Assembly: GCA_007117675.1 (NCBI GenBank)
Contig: SKGB01000014.1
Location: forward strand, 1-9,098
Length of the DNA: 9,098 bases
From: Candidatus Nomurabacteria bacterium
Lineage (GTDB): Bacteria; Patescibacteriota; Minisyncoccia; Phycocordibacterales; CSBR16-119
Direction of reading: 5' to 3'
In this document: piece after piece, positions 6,115 through 9,098 of the stretch
Position numbering within the stretch: position 1 is the first letter of the stretch
Layout: each line of letters begins with the position of its first letter
Translations under genes and position numbers: made by a program
The notes under the pieces: model-generated
The model's database searches: none
Told to the model about the DNA's origin: nothing
What the model saw: the letters and a program-made list of their open reading frames with translations, nothing else

Positions 6115-6690
6115 ATGGATTTATTTATAGTAAATGGTTTAGGAGTTTTGGTTTTTCTTATCAGTAGTATTGTATTTTTTGTTGGTTGGAAAAAAAAGCA
6201 ATTCAATTCAGCTTTTTTTGTAAGTGGCATCACTTTAGTTTCTTATGCTTTTATGTTGCAGGTGGGTGGAACACCTTACTTACGATGGTTAGGATATATC
6301 TTTAGTTGTACTTTGTTGGTTTGGGTTATTGGTCAGTATATAGAATTGTCTAAAGAGCGTTTGCGTACTGTTATGTTTTTAACACCTCTTGTCATGCTAA
6401 CTGGCGCCCTTGCTTCACTTTCATTTGGATTCTTTATGTTGTTTTGGTTTATTTTGGGTGGTTTGTTCTATGTTGCTTTACTCAGAGTGTTGCTTCAAGG
6501 TGAATCAAAATATTTCGATAAGATCAAGAAATATATTTGGTTTGGTTGGACAGTGTTCCCGGTTGTGTTTATTGTTTCTCCTGAGGGTTTTGCTTTAATA
6601 CCTATGAGTATCGCTATGGGTCTGTATCTTTTACTTGATATTTATACAAAAATTATCTTCTACAAAACAATAGAAAAAACACAGAACTAG
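6115..6690 (+). CDS. Microbial (type-1-like) rhodopsin, short form
   Basis: 191 residues with seven predicted helices (about 4-24, 32-50, 55-76, 84-102, 104-127, 138-156, 160-182) and short loops. The last two helices align almost without gaps with bacteriorhodopsin helices F and G: W145 (W182 in BR), F148-P149 (Y185-P186), F152 (W189), E157-G158, P163, D175 (D212) and K179 (K216, the retinal Schiff-base lysine) in LLLDIYTK. In helix C, R57 matches BR R82, followed by G60 where BR has the proton acceptor D85, Y61 (W86), S64 (T89), C65 (T90) and V71 (D96). The 85/89/96 motif is therefore G-S-V, not the D-T-D of a proton pump. Short loops, helix-C Ser-Cys and reliance on the helix-G Asp recall schizorhodopsins (inward H+ pumps, F-S-E motif), but the Glu is absent. 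Function, as pump or photosensor, is undecided. No retinal-synthesis gene is in the window. Confidence 0.88.
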   Translation: MDLFIVNGLGVLVFLISSIVFFVGWKKKQFNSAFFVSGITLVSYAFMLQVGGTPYLRWLGYIFSCTLLVWVIGQYIELSKERLRTVMFLTPLVMLTGALASLSFGFFMLFWFILGGLFYVALLRVLLQGESKYFDKIKKYIWFGWTVFPVVFIVSPEGFALIPMSIAMGLYLLLDIYTKIIFYKTIEKTQN

Positions 6691-6713
6691 TTTTATCTGT
6701 GAGCCTCTATAAG

Positions 6714-6750
6714 AAAAACAAAAACCCTCGAAAAGAGGGTTTTTGTTTTT
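6714..6750. terminator. Strong bidirectional terminator between convergent transcripts
   Basis: A 16-bp stem: 6714-6729 pairs with 6735-6750 around a GAAAA loop. The core CCCTC/GAGGG is extended by A5/T5, C/G and A5/T5, giving T-tracts on both strands. It lies between the rhodopsin gene (+) and the tRNA-Thr unit (-) and can end both. Same design as the terminator at 4781-4812. Confidence 0.92.
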
Positions 6751-6824
6751 GAGCAAGATATCGGATTGGTGGCCGCGTGTCTTCCGCTTGCGGGTAGTTT
6801 TTTCTTGGAACTCCCTTGTGCTCT
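6751..6824 (-). pseudogene. Decayed tRNA-like copy behind tRNA-Thr
   Basis: Bases 6751-6767 match the 3' end of the adjacent tRNA-Thr (6827-6843) at 15 of 17 positions at an offset of exactly 76, the length of the mature tRNA with CCA. Further on, a CTTCCGCTT/CTACCGCTT match (offset 75) falls in the anticodon-stem region. The copy cannot fold as a tRNA: the T-loop sequence is lost, the anticodon loop appears partly deleted (CCCGC-AA-GCGG), and the 5' acceptor strand does not pair. It looks like the remnant of a tandem tRNA-Thr duplication. An alternative is a short repeat of the tRNA 3' end of the kind left by a site-specific integration event. Confidence 0.4.
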
Positions 6825-6900
6825 TGGAGCCAGATGTCGGATTCGAACCGACGACCTACCGCTTACAAGGCGGTTGCTCTACCATCTGAGCTAATCTGGC
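6825..6900 (-). tRNA. trnT: tRNA-Thr (anticodon UGU)
   Basis: A complete cloverleaf on the - strand: acceptor GCCAGAT/ATCTGGC, T8-A9, D-arm GCTC/GAGC with an AGATGGTA loop, anticodon stem ACCGC/GCGGT with loop CTTGTAA (anticodon TGT, reading ACA and probably other Thr codons), a 5-base variable loop, T-arm GTCGG-TTCGAAT-CCGAC, discriminator T73, and an encoded CCA at 6827-6825. All stems are fully paired. It lies downstream of the rpsB-tsf operon but has its own promoter (6950-6977), with a leader hairpin between that promoter and the mature 5' end. Confidence 0.97.
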
Positions 6901-6903
6901 TTG

Positions 6904-6938
6904 ATGTGACACAAACACTTTCATGTATTGTGTCACAT
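6904..6938 (-). other. Strong hairpin in the tRNA-Thr precursor leader
   Basis: An 11-bp perfect inverted repeat, ATGTGACACAA (6904-6914) with TTGTGTCACAT (6928-6938), around a 13-base loop. It lies between the predicted tRNA transcription start (about 6943) and the mature 5' end (6900). No T-tract follows on the - strand, so it is not a standard terminator. It could guide precursor processing, block read-through folding with the tRNA, or be a protein-binding palindrome. Confidence 0.7.
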
Positions 6939-6949
6939 ATATGTATATA

Positions 6950-6977
6950 ATTGTATTTATTTACTCCACAGTGTCAA
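6950..6977 (-). promoter_or_regulatory. Promoter of tRNA-Thr
   Basis: On the - strand: perfect -35 TTGACA (6977-6972), 16-bp spacer, -10 TACAAT (6955-6950). It begins just after the stop codon of the small membrane-protein gene (6981-6979). This is the best -35/-10 pair in the window, as expected for a stable-RNA gene. Confidence 0.8.
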
Positions 6978-6978
6978 C

Positions 6979-7209
6979 CTATTTTTTCCCTTGAATTTTC
7001 TTTCGTATTCGTCGCGCAGTTCTGTAAATACGTATACCAACAAAATATACAATATTATGCAGAAAGTCTTGCGCTTTCTTGATAAATTTTGGCAAGGGAA
7101 CACTTCGGCTTTCTTGATTTTTATCTTCAAGACGAAGTACATCAACTTGGTATATGATAATTCCTGCGACGATTAGTCCGGAAAATAATAAGGTGAGATA
7201 GGGAAACAT
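6979..7209 (-). CDS. Small membrane protein of the rpsB-tsf operon, unknown function
   Basis: 76 residues: one N-terminal membrane helix (about 3-22, LTLLFSGLIVAGIIIYQV) and a positively charged C-terminal half (about 40-76, ending RTARRIRKKIQGKK), presumably on the cytoplasmic face. It starts 2 bases after the tsf stop codon, so it is almost certainly translated from the same mRNA. I recognise no named family; its topology is that of a short inner-membrane protein with a nucleic-acid- or lipid-binding basic tail. An overlapping frame (6957-7145) is a shadow. Its stop codon is immediately followed by the tRNA-Thr promoter. Confidence 0.75.
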   Translation of the reverse strand: MFPYLTLLFSGLIVAGIIIYQVDVLRLEDKNQESRSVPLPKFIKKAQDFLHNIVYFVGIRIYRTARRIRKKIQGKK

Positions 7210-7211
7210 GT

Positions 7212-7976
7212 TTAGATTTTTTGAGAAATAAACGTAACAAGGTTTGCTCCTTTTTCAGAAAGAAGTTGACCAATTGTTTTTGAAGGGTCTTTGATAAAGG
7301 ACTGTTCCATAAGAGTTTGTTCTTTGAAATAAGAATCAATCTTACCTTGAAGAATTTTTTCTTGAATATCAGCTGGTTTTGAAGTATCTACTTCTCCTGC
7401 AAAAGTTTCTTTTGCTTTTGCAACTGTTTCTTCTGGAATGTCATCTTTGGCAACATATGATGGGTTCATTGCGCTGATATGCATTGCAATATCTTTTGCA
7501 AGTACTTCGTCTGAACCGTCGAGACACGCAACAACTCCAATAGATCCATTGTGTACGTATGCTCCACATACAGGCGCTTCTACAACTTCAACAGTTCCTA
7601 GTTGGATGTTTTCTCCAATTTTTTGAATCACAGGACTAATAACATCTCCTGATTTTTCTAGAGTTGCTTCTTTTCCATGTTCAAGTGCGTGTGTTGCAAG
7701 AGTGTCGGCAAGAGCAATAAAGTCTTCGTTTTTGGCAACAAAGTCTGTTTCGCAGAGAAGAGTTATCATGGCAGTTTTTCCATTGCCTGTTTGTACCGCA
7801 ACACGTCCTGTAGAAGTCTCTCGGTCTGCTTTCTTGGCTGCCACATCAGATGATTTTTTCTTGAGAAGCATCATAGCTTTTTCCATGTCTCCATCTGCTT
7901 CTTCAAGTGCTTTTTTACATTGCATCACAGAAAGACCTGTTGCGTCTCTCATTTGTTTAATTAATTCAATAGACAT
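7212..7976 (-). CDS. tsf: Elongation factor Ts
   Basis: 254 residues. The N-terminal UBA-like domain (1-38, IKQMRDATGLSVMQCKKALEEADGD pattern) binds EF-Tu, and the TDFV motif (77-80) in the core is the signature that displaces Mg2+ in EF-Tu to drive GDP release. The core domain continues with a HISAMNP motif (166-172) and a C-terminal segment ending in the SEKGANLVTFI pattern (240-250). It is somewhat shorter than E. coli EF-Ts (about 283), consistent with a reduced C-terminal part. It lies 43 bases downstream of rpsB, the classic gene order, and 2 bases ahead of the small membrane-protein gene. No Shine-Dalgarno sequence precedes the ATG. Confidence 0.97.
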   Translation of the reverse strand: MSIELIKQMRDATGLSVMQCKKALEEADGDMEKAMMLLKKKSSDVAAKKADRETSTGRVAVQTGNGKTAMITLLCETDFVAKNEDFIALADTLATHALEHGKEATLEKSGDVISPVIQKIGENIQLGTVEVVEAPVCGAYVHNGSIGVVACLDGSDEVLAKDIAMHISAMNPSYVAKDDIPEETVAKAKETFAGEVDTSKPADIQEKILQGKIDSYFKEQTLMEQSFIKDPSKTIGQLLSEKGANLVTFISQKI

Positions 7977-8019
7977 AATTTAAATGAACATTAGGGTGAT
8001 AAATAACATTAACCAAAAA

Positions 8020-8697
8020 CTATGCGTCGTTGTATGTTGAAGCGATAGCTTTGATGAAATATTCGATACTTGCGCGTGCGCTGTCATTTGCAGGGATTGG
8101 GAATTGAACTGATTCAATATTACAATCTGAATTTGCAATTGCGATTACTGGAATACCAAGCTGATTTGCTTCTGTAATACAAATATCTTCTTTCTTTGGG
8201 TCAACAACAACAAGTGCGGCTGGTTTTTCTGTCATGTTTGTTATTCCACCAAAGTATCGGTCAAGCTTTGCCATAAGTCTTTCAAGACCAAGACGCTCTT
8301 TCTTTGTGTATTTTGCAAGGTCTCCGCTTTCTTTTTCTTTTTGAAGTGTTTGTAGTTTGTTTGATCGTTTTTGGATCTCTTTGAAGTTTGTAAGAGTTCC
8401 CCCAATCCAACGGTCTATTACAAAGGGGTTGCTACTTGCCACTGCTTCGTTTTGAACTATTGTTTTTGCTTCTGGTTTAGTTCCAACAAAAAGAATTTGT
8501 TTTTTGTCAGTAGCTACTTTTTTTACAAAAGCTAAAACCTTGTCAAACTCTTGGGTTGTTTTTGTAAGGTCGAATATGTCTCCACGATTTTTTGTGGTGA
8601 AAATATACGGCTTCATTGATGGGTGTCGTCGAGATTTTGAGTAGCCGTAGTGTACTCCTCGTTCCATCAAATCTTTTATTAATTGTTCGTTTTCCAT
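8020..8697 (-). CDS. rpsB: 30S ribosomal protein S2
   Basis: 225 residues from ATG 8697, chosen because MENEQLIKDLMERGVHYGYS matches the usual S2 N-terminus; an upstream in-frame ATG at 8715 would add six hydrophobic residues with no family counterpart. Family motifs: HYGYSKSRRHPSMKPYIF (16-33), ILFVGTKPEAK (68-78), RWIGGTLTNF (96-105), VVDPKKE (164-170), EANQLGIPVIAIANSDCN (176-193) and IPANDSARASI (201-211). The segment SDCN replaces the more usual DTNC/SDP-type turn. S2 sits on the back of the 30S subunit and is added late in assembly. First gene of the rpsB-tsf operon; -10 candidates lie at 8747-8752 and 8707-8712. Confidence 0.97.
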   Translation of the reverse strand: MENEQLIKDLMERGVHYGYSKSRRHPSMKPYIFTTKNRGDIFDLTKTTQEFDKVLAFVKKVATDKKQILFVGTKPEAKTIVQNEAVASSNPFVIDRWIGGTLTNFKEIQKRSNKLQTLQKEKESGDLAKYTKKERLGLERLMAKLDRYFGGITNMTEKPAALVVVDPKKEDICITEANQLGIPVIAIANSDCNIESVQFPIPANDSARASIEYFIKAIASTYNDA

Positions 8698-8746
8698 AAA
8701 AATGAAATAATACATTTAATCAAAATACATAAAAACCTGAATTGAA

Positions 8747-8752
8747 ATTATA
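8747..8752 (-). promoter_or_regulatory. -10 box of the rpsB operon (palindromic, shared region)
   Basis: The - strand reads TATAAT at 8752-8747, with the start near 8740 and a leader of about 43 nt to ATG 8697. The 8-base palindrome ATTATAAT (8747-8754) gives a TATAAT on the + strand too. A second candidate, TATTAT at 8712-8707, lies 9 bases before the ATG and would make rpsB leaderless. No good -35 was found for either. Confidence 0.45.
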
Positions 8753-8790
8753 ATATATTTCAAAGTAAGTATGGTTTTTATTATTCTGTG

Positions 8791-8962
8791 TGTCTGCACA
8801 AGAGATAGGACTTATAAATAGTGGCTTTTGGCTCTGTGTAGAAACAAAAGTCACAACATCTCTCGTTTAATCCGGTTCGACTCTGCATTTTGCAGAACGG
8901 ACATCTTGGCCATGCAAGATTTGTCAGACATGTGATACTGTACTACAAATTTTCTTTTTTTT
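8791..8962 (+). ncRNA. Candidate structured RNA or cis-regulatory leader upstream of proS
   Basis: A G+C-rich island (53 of 120 bases at 8821-8940) between AT-rich flanks (16 of 90 before, 26 of 99 after). Nested pairings on the + strand: closing stem 8791-8801 with 8921-8930 (TGTCTG/CAGACA plus ACAA/TTGT, C8797 bulged); stem AGAGAT/ATCTCT (8801-8806 with 8858-8863) enclosing a 10-bp hairpin (8821-8830 with 8845-8854, one G-U pair); hairpin 8871-8901 (TCCG-TT...CTGCA-TTT-TGCAG-AACGGA); and hairpin ATCTTG/CAAGAT (8903-8908 with 8915-8920). A terminator follows. Candidate -10 TATTAT (8779-8784) would start the RNA at about 8791, exactly at the closing stem. I could not match it to tmRNA, RNase P, SRP RNA, 6S, a T-box or a known riboswitch. 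Confidence 0.5.
8920..8962 (+). terminator. Intrinsic terminator of the structured RNA, overlapping its closing stem
   Basis: TTTGT-c-AGACA (8920-8930) pairs with TGT-a-CT-ACAAA (8939-8949) around an 8-base loop: 10 bp with two single-base bulges. TTTTCTTTTTTTT (8950-8962) follows directly. The left arm is the same segment that forms the 3' strand of the long-range closing stem, so the two folds exclude each other. Confidence 0.6.
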
Positions 8963-8989
8963 CAAGTATTATACGTCCAATTGTCAATT

Positions 8990-9018
8990 TTGACCGAAAC
9001 CTTATAAAAAGGTACTAT
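8990..9018 (+). promoter_or_regulatory. Candidate promoter of proS with inverted repeats
   Basis: -35 TTGACC (8990-8995), 17-bp spacer, -10 TACTAT (9013-9018), giving a leader of about 25 nt to ATG 9050. Two short inverted repeats overlap it: GTCAA-TT-TTGAC (8983-8994) at the -35, and ACCTT-ATAAA-AAGGT (8999-9013) reaching into the -10. They could be operator half-sites, but such repeats are also expected by chance in AT-rich DNA. Confidence 0.4.
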
Positions 9019-9049
9019 AAACCTATTAAAAGTCTAATTTTCAAGCAGT

Positions 9050-9098
9050 ATGCGACAATCACAGCTTTTCACAAAAACACGCAAGGAAGCACCGTCAG
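9050..9098 (+). CDS. proS: Prolyl-tRNA synthetase, N-terminal fragment (cut by the window end)
   Basis: Only 16 codons are in the window. The translation MRQSQLFTKTRKEAPS matches the usual start of bacterial-type prolyl-tRNA synthetase (M-R-x-S-x-L/Y ... T-x-K/R-E-x-P), the class II enzyme that charges tRNA-Pro with proline. The reading frame is open to the last base. The short length limits certainty, but the match at the start codon and the neighbouring translation genes (rpsB, tsf) support it. It lies about 90 bases after the terminator of the structured RNA, and no Shine-Dalgarno sequence precedes the ATG. Confidence 0.78.
   Translation, partial: MRQSQLFTKTRKEAPS

Noticed and set aside
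6781..6802. CCGC-TT-GCGG followed by TTTTTT as a + strand terminator.
   Set aside because: The loop is only 2-4 bases, it lies after a stronger terminator, and the sequence is part of the tRNA-like relic.
8795..8895. Possible + strand tRNA using GGTTCGACTC at 8874-8883 as the T-loop, with partial acceptor pairing.
   Set aside because: The T-stem has a mismatch, T8 and a D-arm are missing, and the span of 100 bases does not fit a tRNA.
8781..8942. Open - strand frame across the structured region containing CPFC and CCDFC, resembling a zinc ribbon.
   Set aside because: No start codon lies before the first Cys pair, the frame begins after a stop at 8943-8945, and the + strand structure with a terminator explains the sequence better.
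8700..9050. T-box riboswitch before proS.
   Set aside because: The conserved T-box sequence (UGGNACCGCG) and a recognisable stem I are absent.
1..9098. CRISPR arrays, insertion sequences or transposase genes.
   Set aside because: No spaced direct repeats, terminal inverted repeats or transposase motifs were seen on either strand.

Overview
The window looks like a piece of a Patescibacteria (Candidate Phyla Radiation) genome, most likely a Parcubacteria-type lineage. The evidence is an AT-rich sequence with short intergenic gaps, compact single-copy housekeeping genes, a secreted protein whose C-terminal peptidoglycan-binding-like module has the form usual in Parcubacteria, and short leaderless-looking transcripts. 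This placement comes from recognising families by eye, not from a database search.

Left part (1-4430, + strand): a NUDIX hydrolase and a DUF1905 protein form a two-gene operon. Then come a secreted YDG/MBG-repeat protein with a peptidoglycan-binding-like C-terminus, a 69-residue hydrophilic protein of unknown function, a membrane-anchored HtrA/DegP-type serine protease with a PDZ domain, and a small protein-kinase-like protein with a 17-T homopolymer inside its nucleotide-binding loop. Middle part (4430-6750, + strand): a small, extremely acidic protein behind a structured leader and in front of a perfect terminator, a YibE/F-family membrane protein, and a 191-residue seven-helix protein that aligns with microbial (type-1) rhodopsins, including the retinal-binding lysine and its helix-G aspartate. 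A bidirectional terminator separates this from the convergent genes.

Right part (6751-8760, - strand): rpsB (ribosomal protein S2), tsf (EF-Ts) and a small membrane protein run as one operon. tRNA-Thr(UGU) follows with its own promoter and a 5' leader hairpin, and a decayed tRNA-like copy lies directly behind it. Beyond rpsB, on the + strand, is a G+C-rich (about 44% against about 18-26% in its flanks), densely structured non-coding region ending in a terminator. After it the first 16 codons of proS (prolyl-tRNA synthetase) enter the window. A long-range stem closing this structure shares its 3' strand with the terminator, which is the layout of a riboswitch or attenuator.

Two general features stand out. 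Most + strand genes have a good -10 hexamer 6 to 11 bases before the ATG and no Shine-Dalgarno sequence, so many mRNAs here are probably leaderless. All twelve complete genes end in TAA or TAG, none in TGA. The most notable items are the rhodopsin with an unusual helix C (Gly where the primary counterion normally is), the structured RNA upstream of proS, and the poly-T tract in the kinase.
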